Notes: generated by a model from the letters alone, not told the origin. DNA of 64,000 nucleotides from a bacterium (GCA_020444265.1 JAHLLH010000012.1:45538-109537); one strand, 5' to 3'; counted from the first letter of the stretch, positions 25,646 to 34,687 are shown. Program-made: numbers and translations.

Positions 25646-28567
25646 ATGGCGAAGCAGCCAAAGCGGACACCGGGGAAAGTAGACCGGCAGTCCGGAAAAA
25701 CCACGTACACCTATGTTGACCTGGATGGCATCGAGCGGTTCCAGGTGATCAGGACCCCCTTAGATGGTGGTGGGAAGACGTTCACCCAGCGACGTCGCAT
25801 TGAAGGCGTCGAGGGGTGGGTCTACGGCCTGAAAGCGGAACCGTATGTCAATATGGGTGGCTGGTGGCGCCGTGCCGGATCTGTGAAGCCGAACGACGAG
25901 GTGGAGGGCGATCCGGTCGACCTTCCCGCCGTTGAGCGTGTGTTGTACCGCTGGCCGGAATGGGCGGACAGTGATTTTGTCTGCCTGGTGGAAGGGGAGA
26001 AGGATGCAGACGCGCTGTGGTCGTGGCTGGTGCCAGCAACGACCTGTGCGCAGGGTGCGGCGTCCTGGGTGGGCTTCGGGTACGAGGAAGCGTTGCGCGG
26101 GAAGCGTGTCCATCTCTTCCCGGACAATGATGCGCCGGGAATCGGCCATATGGTCGAGGTGGCGCGTTCGTTGCAGGGGATCGCATTAAAGGTCTACCTG
26201 CATCGACCCTTTGATGAGTGTGGGCCGAAGGGGGATGTCAGCGACTGGATCGCGCTGGGGCACACGGTGGGTGAATTCCGTGCCCTGGTGAAGGCGACGG
26301 AAGCATCCGGGTCTGTTGACCTGGAGAAACTGCCGGAATGGGCACAGGTGGCAAAGCCGAAGGACACGACAGGGTCGCTGGACCTGGATGGCCGGCAGAA
26401 GGCTGTGGGCAAGCCACGTGCGGTTGATCCATTGGAACGGGTGCTGGATGCCCTGCGGGCGCATGGAAGCCGTGTCGACAGTCGAGGTATCGACGACTAC
26501 ATGGCTCAATGCCCTGCGCACGACGATACAAACCCATCCCTGCGGGTGAAGCGTGGGGAAAACGGGAAAGCTTCGGTCGAGTGCTATGCGTCCTGCACGG
26601 TTGAAGCGATCATGTCCGCCCTGGGCTTGAAGGTTAGTGATCTCTATGCAGATGAACCTGAACCCCGGTCAAGCAGTTCGAGCGCGAAAATTTCAGGGTT
26701 GGAAGAGGCCCTTGCACCGCTGAAGGCGTTGGACGGGAACTCGTCCGACGATGCGGTTCGTTCGGCAATTGAAAAGGCGCTGTCGATCGGGGCGACGTTG
26801 AAGTCAGCCGTGGAGCGCGACGAAGTCCTGCAGGGGTGTGATTCGTTCAACGTGGTTGGAAAGCGAACGTTAAACAGCAGGATGAAAGAACTGCGTGGAC
26901 GGCACGAGCGGGAACAGCGAAGGAAGGCGGAAGAGGAACGTCTTCGTAAGGCAACCGACCTGTCGGATGTGACGTCGATGGAGATCCTCGCAGCGCGTGT
27001 CAATGAACTGTTGAACACCGTGGAGCGAGGCACGAAAGAGCGTGAACTGAAGGCGCAGGCATCCGGGCTAGTGGTGAACTACTTCCTGCAGAACGATCGA
27101 TTCCTCGTCGACAGTGACCCTGTGGAAGGTCCGGATCCGGGTATCCCATACGTGGTGAACGACGACCAGGTGGCACTGCCCCTGATGGACCGTGACCAAG
27201 GGCTGCGCGTCCTGTTGAATGAATCTGGCGTGAACGCCTCCGAGCCTGCTTACCGATGGATCATGGCTGATATGGAAGCTGCCGCGTTGAAGTTGGGGCG
27301 CAAGGTGCGGCTGGCCCGTTGGGCGAAGTGGGTGGACGATACGACGCTCTACGTGTCCTGCGGGCGATCGCGGCTGGTTGTGGCGAGAGTTGTCCAGGGT
27401 GGCCGTGTGGAGATGTCGATCGAGCCGAATGGGACGGATGGGGTGTTGTTCGCTGCAGATGCCAGCTATCCGGCATGGGAGCCGTGTGAGGCGGTGGATC
27501 CGTACGACGTGCAGGCGTTGCGGCCCTTCCTGGAATCGCCGGCAGAGGTGCCTGCGTTCACCGCAGAGCAGCAGCAATTACTGATGGTGATGTGGGCAGT
27601 GGCGACGTTCACGAACATTCGTCATGTGCCGGTTCTGCTTTCCCTGGGTGATTCAGATGGTGGGAAAACGACACTGCTTCGGATGTTGGTGCGCCTGATT
27701 CATGCGAACACAGCAGATGTGTCGACAATGTCCCGTGACGAACGGGACTGGGGCGTGTCGGTGTCGATGAAGGCGCTGCATGCCCTGGACAACATGGACG
27801 AGGCTGCGCCGGATTGGTTTCCAGACCTGTTGGCGACCGCTGCGACGGGCGGGTCGATCGAGATCCGGAAGTTGTACAGCAACAACGAGCGTCTGATGAT
27901 GCCGATCACTGCGGCGGTGGCGATCAGCAGCCGTACGGCCAGGTTCGCTGAACGACCAGACATCCAGAGCCGTCTCCTGCCGCTGTTCTTCGGCGAGATG
28001 GATCCAAGCCTGCGGCGGAATGTCAACGACCTAGAGGCTGAGGTGTCGGCCAACCGTTCGGGGATCTTGACCTGGATGGTGGAGGTGGCGCTATCGGCAA
28101 GACCAAAGGGGCGAGCACTGATGCCCGAGATGCGGTCAAAGGGTGTCGACACAGGCCGCTTCGATGCCTACGTGGAGTTGGTTGTGGGGACTGACAGCGA
28201 GCAAGGTATTGATGCCCTGGCGAACCTGAAGCGCGCCCAGCGGCTGGCCGTGACAGATCCGGACGAGCTGTTGCAGTCTATCCTCGAGTACTTCGATGCG
28301 TTCCCTGAACGCATCATAAGAGGAGGCGCATCCGCCGTGATCAAAGAACTACAGGATAACACTGAGGTGCCGCTTCCCAATTACAAGGGAGGGAAGCGCA
28401 TCGCGCGAAAACTGCGAGAGATGCGCCCCACCTTAGATATTGCTGGTATTCACATCGAATGGGAAGCGCCCCGCGATCGGTCGAACGGCACCACCTTCGA
28501 ACTGCGTCTGCGGAAGGGCGAGCAGTCTTCCATGAAGTTGGATGAAGATGACGGTCAAGCTTTTTGA
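25646..28567 (+). CDS. Phage primase-helicase
   Basis: A 973-residue replication protein. A TOPRIM domain comes early (VEGEKDAD 115-122, LFPDNDA near 158-164). A CHC2-type zinc finger follows (CPAHDDTNPS near 289, then CYASC near 309-313). A linker rich in charged helix runs from 340 to 480, and the helicase core has Walker A GDSDGGKTT (668-676) and a Walker B-like LDNMDEA (about 714). It should prime and unwind phage DNA. The TOPRIM-before-zinc-finger order is the reverse of DnaG and many phage primases. It lies 16 bp after the clamp gene, and an iteron-like region follows. Confidence 0.85.
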   Translation: MAKQPKRTPGKVDRQSGKTTYTYVDLDGIERFQVIRTPLDGGGKTFTQRRRIEGVEGWVYGLKAEPYVNMGGWWRRAGSVKPNDEVEGDPVDLPAVERVLYRWPEWADSDFVCLVEGEKDADALWSWLVPATTCAQGAASWVGFGYEEALRGKRVHLFPDNDAPGIGHMVEVARSLQGIALKVYLHRPFDECGPKGDVSDWIALGHTVGEFRALVKATEASGSVDLEKLPEWAQVAKPKDTTGSLDLDGRQKAVGKPRAVDPLERVLDALRAHGSRVDSRGIDDYMAQCPAHDDTNPSLRVKRGENGKASVECYASCTVEAIMSALGLKVSDLYADEPEPRSSSSSAKISGLEEALAPLKALDGNSSDDAVRSAIEKALSIGATLKSAVERDEVLQGCDSFNVVGKRTLNSRMKELRGRHEREQRRKAEEERLRKATDLSDVTSMEILAARVNELLNTVERGTKERELKAQASGLVVNYFLQNDRFLVDSDPVEGPDPGIPYVVNDDQVALPLMDRDQGLRVLLNESGVNASEPAYRWIMADMEAAALKLGRKVRLARWAKWVDDTTLYVSCGRSRLVVARVVQGGRVEMSIEPNGTDGVLFAADASYPAWEPCEAVDPYDVQALRPFLESPAEVPAFTAEQQQLLMVMWAVATFTNIRHVPVLLSLGDSDGGKTTLLRMLVRLIHANTADVSTMSRDERDWGVSVSMKALHALDNMDEAAPDWFPDLLATAATGGSIEIRKLYSNNERLMMPITAAVAISSRTARFAERPDIQSRLLPLFFGEMDPSLRRNVNDLEAEVSANRSGILTWMVEVALSARPKGRALMPEMRSKGVDTGRFDAYVELVVGTDSEQGIDALANLKRAQRLAVTDPDELLQSILEYFDAFPERIIRGGASAVIKELQDNTEVPLPNYKGGKRIARKLREMRPTLDIAGIHIEWEAPRDRSNGTTFELRLRKGEQSSMKLDEDDGQAF

Positions 28568-28584
28568 AAAATTTTTCGCTGATC

Positions 28585-28710
28585 AGTGAAACAAGTGAAA
28601 GTAGGGAACCGTGACAAACTTTTTTCTTATTAATCGTCTTTTTTAGGATAGAAAATGCGCGTGCCTGCGATAAAAAGAATTGATGGTTCACTTGATTCAC
28701 TGGTTTCACT
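28585..28710. other. 9-bp-phased repeat array with AT-rich core, candidate replication origin
   Basis: AGTGAA occurs at 28585 and 28594 and its reverse complement TTCACT at 28687, 28696 and 28705. Spacing within each group is exactly 9 bp. The two groups point at each other across 86 bp that include TTTTTTCTTATTAATCG and TTTTTTAGGATAG. Position directly after clamp and primase-helicase genes fits an origin with an unwinding element; a transcription control site is the alternative. Confidence 0.45.
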
Positions 28711-28843
28711 AAACGAAGAAACCAATCGCGGGTCCTTCTGGAGTAGGAAGTTATGCGGGTCACGCGAAGCGGCGAGGGGTGTGTATTTGCAGGGTTTTTC
28801 AATGGTTTACTCGTTTCTCGTGGATCACAGGGCGGGCTGATTT

Positions 28844-29026
28844 GTGGTTCGAGGGCACCTGGGGGAGGTGCCGGGTGAGGGTCGATTGGTTGTCGGCCTG
28901 GTGGAATCGGGTTTAGAAGTTGTGCGACGCTGTCGATTTGGTTGCGAAGGTGGTCATGCGGTTGTGTTAAGGGTGGAGATTGCAGGGGCATGTTTCGAGA
29001 GAGCAGGTGGTGACGGCAAGAGGTAG
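28844..29026 (+). CDS. Possible small protein, 60 aa
   Basis: A GTG-initiated frame giving VVGLVESGLEVVRRCRFGC in its middle, with some protein-like character. The ribosome site is weak and no family is recognised. It may be a chance frame in the spacer before the terminase. Confidence 0.25.
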   Translation: MVRGHLGEVPGEGRLVVGLVESGLEVVRRCRFGCEGGHAVVLRVEIAGACFERAGGDGKR

Positions 29027-29103
29027 CGGAAGGGCTGGCCGGAAGGTGGCGATGGTTTCAGGTTGATCGAACTGGACAGGGGAAGGTTTCAAACGGGTGG
29101 AAA

Positions 29104-29748
29104 ATGGGTGACCGTACGACAAAGAGCCAGGCGGAAATGCGGATCGAGGGTGCGGAGTATGTGACCGCAGCCGAATTCGCACGGCGCTATGGCACAGTCA
29201 GCCCGCAGGCGATTGGGAAAGCGGTCCGTCGAGAGCGGATCCCCAGTCGCACCATCCCGGGGAAACGTGGTAGGTGGATCCCCTGGCCGGAAGGGTTCGA
29301 GGTCTATTGTGATCTGTCGAAGATCCCGCCGGCTGATCGTCCGGTGACAGTCACTTCCAAACCTCAACACCCTGGTGACAGTCACTCTGCTCGCAGTGAC
29401 TTGGGGGGACAGCTGGCGCTGGATGGTGGCGAGGGTGGCAGCACCACGGAAGCTCGACGGCGGCGGGAATACTACCAAGCGGAAAATGAACGTCTGAAGT
29501 ATGAGGAGCAGGCTGGTCGGCTGGTCCGGATCGAGGTGGTCGAACAGGAATGGACGGACATCCTGATTCGACTGCGCCAGGCGGTGATGGCTGTGCCTGA
29601 TCGTGTCGCCAGCCAGGTGGCCGGCATGGACTCGGTGACCGAAGTCTACAACCTGCTGACGGATGAACTGCGGCATGCTTTGACGGAACGTGCGCAGGAA
29701 CTCGAGGTGGCAGCATCGGAGGAAGAGGTCGATGGCCCAAAATCCTGA
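29104..29748 (+). CDS. Terminase small subunit
   Basis: A 214-residue Nu1-like small terminase, which recognises phage DNA for packaging. The N-terminal helix-turn-helix is clear (YVTAAEFARRYGTVSPQAIG, then RRERIPSRTIPGKRGRWIPW). The C-terminal half has the usual RRRREYYQAENERLKYEEQ helix and VEQEWTDILIRLRQAVMAVP. Between them, residues about 80-102 read VTVTSKPQHPGDSHSARSDL, which is the translation of a palindromic repeat inserted in frame (29344-29404). It overlaps the large subunit gene by 17 bp. Confidence 0.9.
   Translation: MGDRTTKSQAEMRIEGAEYVTAAEFARRYGTVSPQAIGKAVRRERIPSRTIPGKRGRWIPWPEGFEVYCDLSKIPPADRPVTVTSKPQHPGDSHSARSDLGGQLALDGGEGGSTTEARRRREYYQAENERLKYEEQAGRLVRIEVVEQEWTDILIRLRQAVMAVPDRVASQVAGMDSVTEVYNLLTDELRHALTERAQELEVAASEEEVDGPKS
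29344..29404 (+). repeat. Type B palindromic element inside the small terminase gene
   Basis: GTGACAGTCAC at 29344-29354 and 29375-29385, 31 bp apart, followed by CTCTGCTCGCAGTGACTTG. The same arrangement with the same 31-bp spacing lies inside another gene at 52023-52083. The insert keeps the frame. Confidence 0.8.
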
Positions 29749-31672
29749 AAAAATTTCGCGAAAAGCTCGACCGTCCGGCGGAAATCGTAAACAGGTGGAG
29801 CAATCCTTCCTGCGTGGTCAATTGGTCCGTCTGCGTCGGGTGGCAGCGGCGGCGATCCGTCCCCCGCAGAAGCTGCGGATCGATGAATGGGCGGACAGGT
29901 ACCGTATGCTTCCCTCTGAAACGTCCGCTGAACCGGGACCATGGCGCACGGACCGTATGCCCTTCCTTCGTGAAATCATGCGTGAACTGTCGCCGGATTC
30001 GCCGGCGGAAGAGGTTGTGTTTATGAAGGGCGCGCAGGTTGGGGCTTCGGAAGTTGGCTTGAACCTGATGTTCTATGTGATCGACCATGCTCCGGGGCCG
30101 ATGATGTATATGATCGGCACCTTGTCGGACGCGAGACGTTTCGTGACCAACCGTGTGGAGACCGCTGGTAACCTGATGCCACGGATCCGGGGAAAGATCG
30201 GATCGCGTACTGCGGGCGCAAAGAAGCGTGAAACGATCCTCGAAAAGAAGTTCCCTGGCGGGTTGCTGGTGTTTGTCGGGGCGAATTCTCCCAGCAGCCT
30301 TCGTGAGGTGTCAATCCGTTACCTGGTGAACGACGAGGTGGATGGGTACCCACAGGATCTGTTGGGTGAAGGTGACCCGGTCGAGTTGTCGGATGTGCGA
30401 ACCCGAAACCAACCCCGCCGGAAAAAGTTCCGTCTGTCGACACCGTTGGAGAAGCAAACCAGCCGGATCGAACCGCTCTTTCTCGAGGGGGATCAGCGGT
30501 ACTACTACGTGCCCTGCCCGTACTGCGGGCACATGCAGCGGATCGAATGGAAGCGGATCAAGTGGGAAGATGGGGACCCATCGACAGCGGCGCTGCTGTG
30601 TGAATCGGGGGAGTGTGGGGCGTTGATCCCGGAAGGGAAAAAGCAGTGGATGCTGGCGCGCGGGGAATGGCGTGCGACGAACCCGGATGGGCTGTACCCA
30701 TCCTTCCATCTGAACAGCTTTTACTCTCCGTTCTTCAAGTATGCCGAGGGGGTTGCGAAGTTCCTGAAGGCGAAGAATAAGAACGACGAGAAGCTGTTGC
30801 AGGTGTTTGTCAACACGGCGCTGGGTGAGACGTGGGACCTGGAGAACCGTGTCTTTGTGGTCAGCGACCTGTTGCAGCTGCGTGAGCCGTACGAGGCGCA
30901 GGTCCCTGCGGGTGTGATCCTGCTGACGGCTGGGGTGGACGTGCAGCATGACCGTCTCGAGGTCGAGGTGGTGGGCTGGGGTCGTGGGGAAGAATCCTGG
31001 TCGATCGATTACAAGGTTTTTGCCGGGGATACGGAATACGAGACGGTGTGGCAGGACCTGGACCGTTACCTGCAGCAGACCTTTACGGCGTCGAATGGGG
31101 ACGAGGTCCATATTGCCGGTGTGGCGGTGGACAGCAGTGACCGTTCCAAGGTGGTGTACTCCTTCTGCCGGGGCCGTGCCTTCCGTAGGATCTACGCGGT
31201 GAAGGGGAAAGAGGGTGCAGGAAAGGGGTTTGTCCAGCGTCCGAAAAACCCGAACGACGAGGGGGTGCTGCTTTTCATCCTGTTTGTGGATGAGATCAAG
31301 CAACGTGTGTACTCCCACCTGGCGACGACGGACCCGCTGAACCCGTTTATCCGTGAGGATGATGGGGCACGTCCCGGCTATTGCCATTTCCCAGACGACG
31401 ATCCGCCGTACAACGAGCGGTATTTCAAGATGCTGACGTCCGAAAAACGGGAGTTTAAAACGTTCCGGGGTCGGAAACGTCCGGTGTGGGTGTTGCCTTC
31501 GGGTGCGCGCAACGAAGCACTGGACTGCAGGGTGTACGCACGTGCGATGCTGGAGATACTGGGGTTTGACCTGGATGCTTACCAGGGGGATGGTCCTTTC
31601 GATCCATCCTTCAGGAAGATGCAGACGGGTCGTCGGCGTCGCGGGGTGGTGTCGAAGGGTGTGAAGGGGTAG
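29732..31672 (+). CDS. Terminase large subunit, GpA family
   Basis: A 646-residue packaging ATPase-nuclease of the lambda GpA type. The ATPase has the deviant Walker A FMKGAQVGASE (about 96-106) and Walker B LVNDEVDG (about 197-204). A zinc ribbon CPYCGH...CESGECG begins near residue 263. The nuclease opens with LTAGVDVQHDRLEVEVVGWG, the usual GpA sequence. ATG 29732 has GGAAGAGG upstream. An in-frame upstream extension of 14 codons is unlikely. The protein cuts concatemers and fills the head through the portal at 43460. Confidence 0.95.
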   Translation: MAQNPEKISRKARPSGGNRKQVEQSFLRGQLVRLRRVAAAAIRPPQKLRIDEWADRYRMLPSETSAEPGPWRTDRMPFLREIMRELSPDSPAEEVVFMKGAQVGASEVGLNLMFYVIDHAPGPMMYMIGTLSDARRFVTNRVETAGNLMPRIRGKIGSRTAGAKKRETILEKKFPGGLLVFVGANSPSSLREVSIRYLVNDEVDGYPQDLLGEGDPVELSDVRTRNQPRRKKFRLSTPLEKQTSRIEPLFLEGDQRYYYVPCPYCGHMQRIEWKRIKWEDGDPSTAALLCESGECGALIPEGKKQWMLARGEWRATNPDGLYPSFHLNSFYSPFFKYAEGVAKFLKAKNKNDEKLLQVFVNTALGETWDLENRVFVVSDLLQLREPYEAQVPAGVILLTAGVDVQHDRLEVEVVGWGRGEESWSIDYKVFAGDTEYETVWQDLDRYLQQTFTASNGDEVHIAGVAVDSSDRSKVVYSFCRGRAFRRIYAVKGKEGAGKGFVQRPKNPNDEGVLLFILFVDEIKQRVYSHLATTDPLNPFIREDDGARPGYCHFPDDDPPYNERYFKMLTSEKREFKTFRGRKRPVWVLPSGARNEALDCRVYARAMLEILGFDLDAYQGDGPFDPSFRKMQTGRRRRGVVSKGVKG

Positions 31673-31681
31673 GGGGTAGGA

Positions 31682-31885
31682 ATGTCACATGAAAAAGCGT
31701 CAGTGAGGGCAAAGCGGCTGGAACAGGAAAATGCGTTCCTTCGCAGGGAAAATAAGGCGTTGCGGGATGTCGTCTACCCGTTGCGTGGTGAAGCTGCGGA
31801 TGCTGGCCTGATATCAGGTGTGCAGTACTGTAGAATGGTACGGGCTGTGCACGCGCACCAACCGTGGTCACTCTTGGATAAATAG
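31682..31885 (+). CDS. Small coiled-coil phage protein, 67 aa
   Basis: Begins MSHEKASVRAKRLEQENAFL, a charged coiled coil; the C-terminal third is unlike it. GGGGGTAGG precedes the ATG. It follows the terminase by 9 bp. Function unknown. Confidence 0.55.
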   Translation: MSHEKASVRAKRLEQENAFLRRENKALRDVVYPLRGEAADAGLISGVQYCRMVRAVHAHQPWSLLDK

Positions 31886-31888
31886 GAT

Positions 31889-31920
31889 GCTAGATCCCGG
31901 ATCGGGGTCCGGGATGACAT
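31889..31920. repeat. Palindromic element (type E)
   Basis: ATCCCGGA tcgggg TCCGGGAT is a perfect 8-bp stem ending in GACA. It lies between the coiled-coil gene and the HD-domain gene. The form resembles the palindrome-plus-GACA ends of the type A elements at 43338, 49886 and 51222. Confidence 0.65.
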
Positions 31921-31961
31921 AGGGTGGGGTTGTTGTTGGTTTAATGGGTTTTCTCTGCCCA

Positions 31962-31996
31962 TTTCACGCAACGAAATGAACGATTTACGCAACGAT
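31962..31996. repeat. Repeat type F, copy 1 (ACGCAACGA pair)
   Basis: TTCACGCAACGAAATGAA followed by CGATTTACGCAACGAT. The same unit recurs at 46513-46546 between capsid genes, and a shorter form at 57026-57048. Each copy precedes a start codon. Confidence 0.6.
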
Positions 31997-32021
31997 AGGT
32001 GTGCAAACAGGGGAGTTCAGC

Positions 32022-32729
32022 ATGGCAAACGATGTGATGATGGTGACGATCCGGGGCCGTGCGATCCGTCCCGGGCTGGTTGGCTTGGCTCCGGATGATA
32101 TCGCGCTGCACCTGGGGCGGACGCTGCGTTGGGGTGGGGTGACCTCGCAATGGTGGACGGTGCTGCAGCACTCGCTGGTGGTGTTTGAACTGGCGAGAGA
32201 TGTGGCTCAGGCCCCGGCCGACGTGCGGTTGTGGGCGCTTCTGCATGATGCGCACGAGATGTTCACAGGGGATGTACCACGTCCGCTGAAAACGCCGGGG
32301 CTTCGGGCGCAACAGGATAACCTGGACCGGCAGATTGCGTATCGGTTGGGGTTGCCTTTCGAGGTGGCTGAATTGGACCGTCTCCGTGCTGCGGTCAAGC
32401 CGATGGATGACCTGGCGATGGCTGCGGAGGCGAACGTGGTGGCGCCGGGGGTCCGTGACGGGTCGGGCGCTGATTCGGGTGTGTGTGACCTAGTGGGGCA
32501 CTGGGAAGCGGAATCGCCCACGGCGCTCCGGATCGCGGAACGTCACGTGCGATTGAACATCTCGCACATGGAAGCGACGGGGGTGACCTGGGGGAATAAT
32601 CGTTTCGCGCCGGGGTACGAAACCCGTGCGCCGTTGGTCGCGGAGTGGTTGGCGCATTACCGGGATCTGCGAAAGGTGGTGTGTGATGCAGCGAAGTCCG
32701 CGATCGAAGCGGAGAAAGGTGGTGTGTGA
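32022..32729 (+). CDS. HD-domain phosphohydrolase
   Basis: A 235-residue HD-type metal-dependent hydrolase of the kind phages use on nucleotides (YfbR-like). Metal ligands are visible as His50 (VLQHSLVV), His75-Asp76 (WALLHDAHEMFTGD) and a later Asp. GDVPRPLK is typical. It may dephosphorylate deoxynucleotides and so adjust pools. AGGGGAG precedes ATG 32022. It overlaps the next gene by one base. Confidence 0.82.
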   Translation: MANDVMMVTIRGRAIRPGLVGLAPDDIALHLGRTLRWGGVTSQWWTVLQHSLVVFELARDVAQAPADVRLWALLHDAHEMFTGDVPRPLKTPGLRAQQDNLDRQIAYRLGLPFEVAELDRLRAAVKPMDDLAMAAEANVVAPGVRDGSGADSGVCDLVGHWEAESPTALRIAERHVRLNISHMEATGVTWGNNRFAPGYETRAPLVAEWLAHYRDLRKVVCDAAKSAIEAEKGGV

Positions 32730-33322
32730 TGGGAGAGAAAGTACCTGTTCTGCAGGATTGGGTGATGTGTTTATCCGTGATGCAACAGAGTGTCCTTATG
32801 GCTGCTGTTCGCGGCCCGGATGGGTTAAGGGGAGATCATCCGGTGAAAATGATTCTCCGTTGGTATCGCAGGTGTGTCTTCATTTCAGCGTTTGATCGCT
32901 GCGTTCTGGAGAACCCAGTGGATGCGCGGGGTGGAAAATTCACTGGTCCATCCGTTAAAAAGACAGAACTGGAACGCGCGTGTGATGGGCATACAGAATG
33001 GCAGTGTGATGAACATTGTCCACCCAGGTGGCTTCGTGGCATGGATAATCGGGTCAAAGAATACATGGATGCTATTGATCAAGTTCCTTTGCATTTTCAC
33101 GGCCATTTGATGCATGCGGCGGAAGTGCTCGGGTACAAGCATCCTGATCAACACATCAGAAATTGGTGGCTTTCTATGTACAAAACGTTCGTGCGTGCTT
33201 TGCATTTGACACCGGAAACAGAAAATGAATTGGATTTTCGCTTGGGTGACATAGATGCGCAGTGGCAAAAGTCAGATTCAATCGGTGCTGGCGCTGCCTT
33301 ATCACAGTCGGCACAGCCATGA
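32729..33322 (+). CDS. Hypothetical phage protein, 197 aa
   Basis: Not assigned. Residues near 110-175 (HLMHAAEVLGYKHPDQHIRN, WWLSMYKTFVRALHLTPETE) are helical and resemble small conserved phage proteins of unknown role. There are two clusters of cysteine and histidine (ERACDGHTEWQCDEHCPPRW) that may bind zinc. AAAGGTGG precedes the start; GTG at 32726 is an alternative. Confidence 0.6.
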   Translation: MGEKVPVLQDWVMCLSVMQQSVLMAAVRGPDGLRGDHPVKMILRWYRRCVFISAFDRCVLENPVDARGGKFTGPSVKKTELERACDGHTEWQCDEHCPPRWLRGMDNRVKEYMDAIDQVPLHFHGHLMHAAEVLGYKHPDQHIRNWWLSMYKTFVRALHLTPETENELDFRLGDIDAQWQKSDSIGAGAALSQSAQP

Positions 33323-33510
33323 GCGGGGATCAGGTGCGGATGCGTCTGGCGGCGATGTCGGCGGGGGAATTGTTACGTCTCCTGGACGGCGGGAGATCGG
33401 TCGACCTCGTGCCCGTCGACGTGCCGGATGAAACGATGTATTTGGTTCCGGCTGCACCGGCGGGGTGGCGGTTTGGGATTGTGGTGCGGGAGGTGGATGA
33501 CCATGTGTGA
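33319..33510 (+). CDS. Hypothetical phage protein, 63 aa
   Basis: ATG 33319 overlaps the previous stop (ATGA). Contains MRLAAMSAGELLRLLDGGRS followed by short strands. No family recognised. It overlaps the next gene by 8 bp. Confidence 0.5.
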   Translation: MSGDQVRMRLAAMSAGELLRLLDGGRSVDLVPVDVPDETMYLVPAAPAGWRFGIVVREVDDHV

Positions 33511-33850
33511 TTGCCGGGGTGTGGGGGTTGGGGATCATACCAATACAGTCCCAGCGGTTGCGCCGTGGTGGTCCTCGTATCGTTTTATCGACCTGGATCG
33601 TTGCTTGTGGGCGGAAGTCATTTGGTTGTGGCACAAAGGGGTTGTGACACTGAATAGCTGCTGTGGTCATAACAAGGTTGATCCAACTATCCTGGTGGCG
33701 GAGGAGTCAATTCCGTTAATGGAAACCCTTGGGTACGAACACTGGGAGAATCCGATGGATGCGGCCCGGCGTGACGGTTTTATCGCCAAGTCGGTGGCGA
33801 GGGTGCGGGAGGTGGATGGTGGTGCGGCAAAAAAGAAAGGTGGTGTGTGA
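33503..33850 (+). CDS. Small cysteine-containing phage protein, 115 aa
   Basis: Starts MCDCRGVGVGDHTNTVP and has a second cluster NSCCGHNK, giving four cysteines and two histidines in positions suited to metal binding. The end is basic (AAKKKGGV). Not recognised further. It ends in a TGATG junction with the next gene. Confidence 0.55.
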   Translation: MCDCRGVGVGDHTNTVPAVAPWWSSYRFIDLDRCLWAEVIWLWHKGVVTLNSCCGHNKVDPTILVAEESIPLMETLGYEHWENPMDAARRDGFIAKSVARVREVDGGAAKKKGGV

Positions 33851-34266
33851 TGAAGCCGAATAACGAAGGGTTTGGCGCAGGTCCGTTCCTGTCGATGGCG
33901 AATTCGAAGGAAGATGGGTTCACGGAACATGACCTGCAGGTGTTGGCAACGGCTTGCTGTCTGTCTGGAAACAACGAAGTGTCGAAAGGCACAGCGGGCC
34001 AGGCGGTGTTTGGTGCAGTACGCTGGGTTTCCTCTGGATGTCACGAGGGTACAGACCGTCCACTCATGACAAGCGTCCAGGCGGACGGGCTCGTGCGTTT
34101 CGGCTACACCGAACCTGTGCCGGTTGTGGATGGGTTCATTGAAACTGCCGGTGATGGTCTGGTTTGTCGGTCCAGGGGAATTCCAATGCATCCGGGTGTG
34201 CTATTCCATGGTCGGGTGATCGCGGTAGATCCTGCTGAAAAGAAATGCGACGTGTGGCTCGGGTGA
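33850..34266 (+). CDS. Hypothetical phage protein, 138 aa
   Basis: A beta-rich sequence ends LFHGRVIAVDPAEKKCDVWLG. That ending resembles DUF2190-type capsid-associated proteins (GRVxAVD...VxLG), but the gene lies among accessory genes and the match is weak. Function open. Confidence 0.5.
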   Translation: MKPNNEGFGAGPFLSMANSKEDGFTEHDLQVLATACCLSGNNEVSKGTAGQAVFGAVRWVSSGCHEGTDRPLMTSVQADGLVRFGYTEPVPVVDGFIETAGDGLVCRSRGIPMHPGVLFHGRVIAVDPAEKKCDVWLG

Positions 34267-34336
34267 GGATCACTCCTGCAGCCAGCATCCTGCGGGGTGC
34301 TGGGTGGGGGAGTGGCCTGGAAGGGACGGGAGGTGG

Positions 34337-34687
34337 ATGGTGATTGAACGGGTGATTGAAGCTGCAGTGGTGCTGCTATTGGTGGCGGGTGCGGGGTATG
34401 CGAAAGCGATTATGGATACGCTGTCCTTCCTACGTCGGTTTGAAAAGGGGTGGTTCTCGATTCGCTACAAGTGGAAAGAGGGGCTGCCGCAGTGGAAGGT
34501 GCAGCTGTACCAGCCGTTCGCCGACCTGTGGCATGTGATGTCTTATTCGCGCAGCATCCTGCTGTGCGGGTTGGCGGGGTACGCCTGCCACTCCTGGGTG
34601 GTATTCGGGTTAGCACTAGTGATCTATCCGGTGATGTTCAATCTCGAGTGGAAAGATCCGCACGAGCGGAAGGGGAAGGTCTCGTGA
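34337..34687 (+). CDS. Small membrane protein, 116 aa
   Basis: An N-terminal hydrophobic segment (IEAAVVLLLVAGAGYAK) and a second pair near residues 75-105 (ILLCGLAGYACHSWVVFGLALVIYPVMF, read in two parts) suggest two to three membrane spans. GGGAGGTGG precedes ATG 34337. It overlaps the methyltransferase gene by GTGA. Function unknown. Confidence 0.6.
   Translation: MVIERVIEAAVVLLLVAGAGYAKAIMDTLSFLRRFEKGWFSIRYKWKEGLPQWKVQLYQPFADLWHVMSYSRSILLCGLAGYACHSWVVFGLALVIYPVMFNLEWKDPHERKGKVS

Larger units (their letters stand above)
28568..29103. other. 536-bp region after the primase-helicase; possible origin
   Basis: The left 150 bp hold 9-bp-phased TTCACT repeats flanking an AT-rich stretch (28585-28710). 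A 61-codon frame at 28655-28840 has an AGGATAG site but no recognisable protein character. A GTG frame at 28844-29026 is listed separately. The last 75 bp lead into the terminase with no clear signal. Confidence 0.45.

Noticed and set aside
28655..28840. 61-codon frame after the primase-helicase
   Set aside because: It has an AGGATAG site but overlaps the 9-bp repeats and shows no protein-like pattern; kept as a possibility only.
34280..34302. Terminator at CCAGCATCC/GGGTGCTGG
   Set aside because: Short stem without a T tract; too weak to call.
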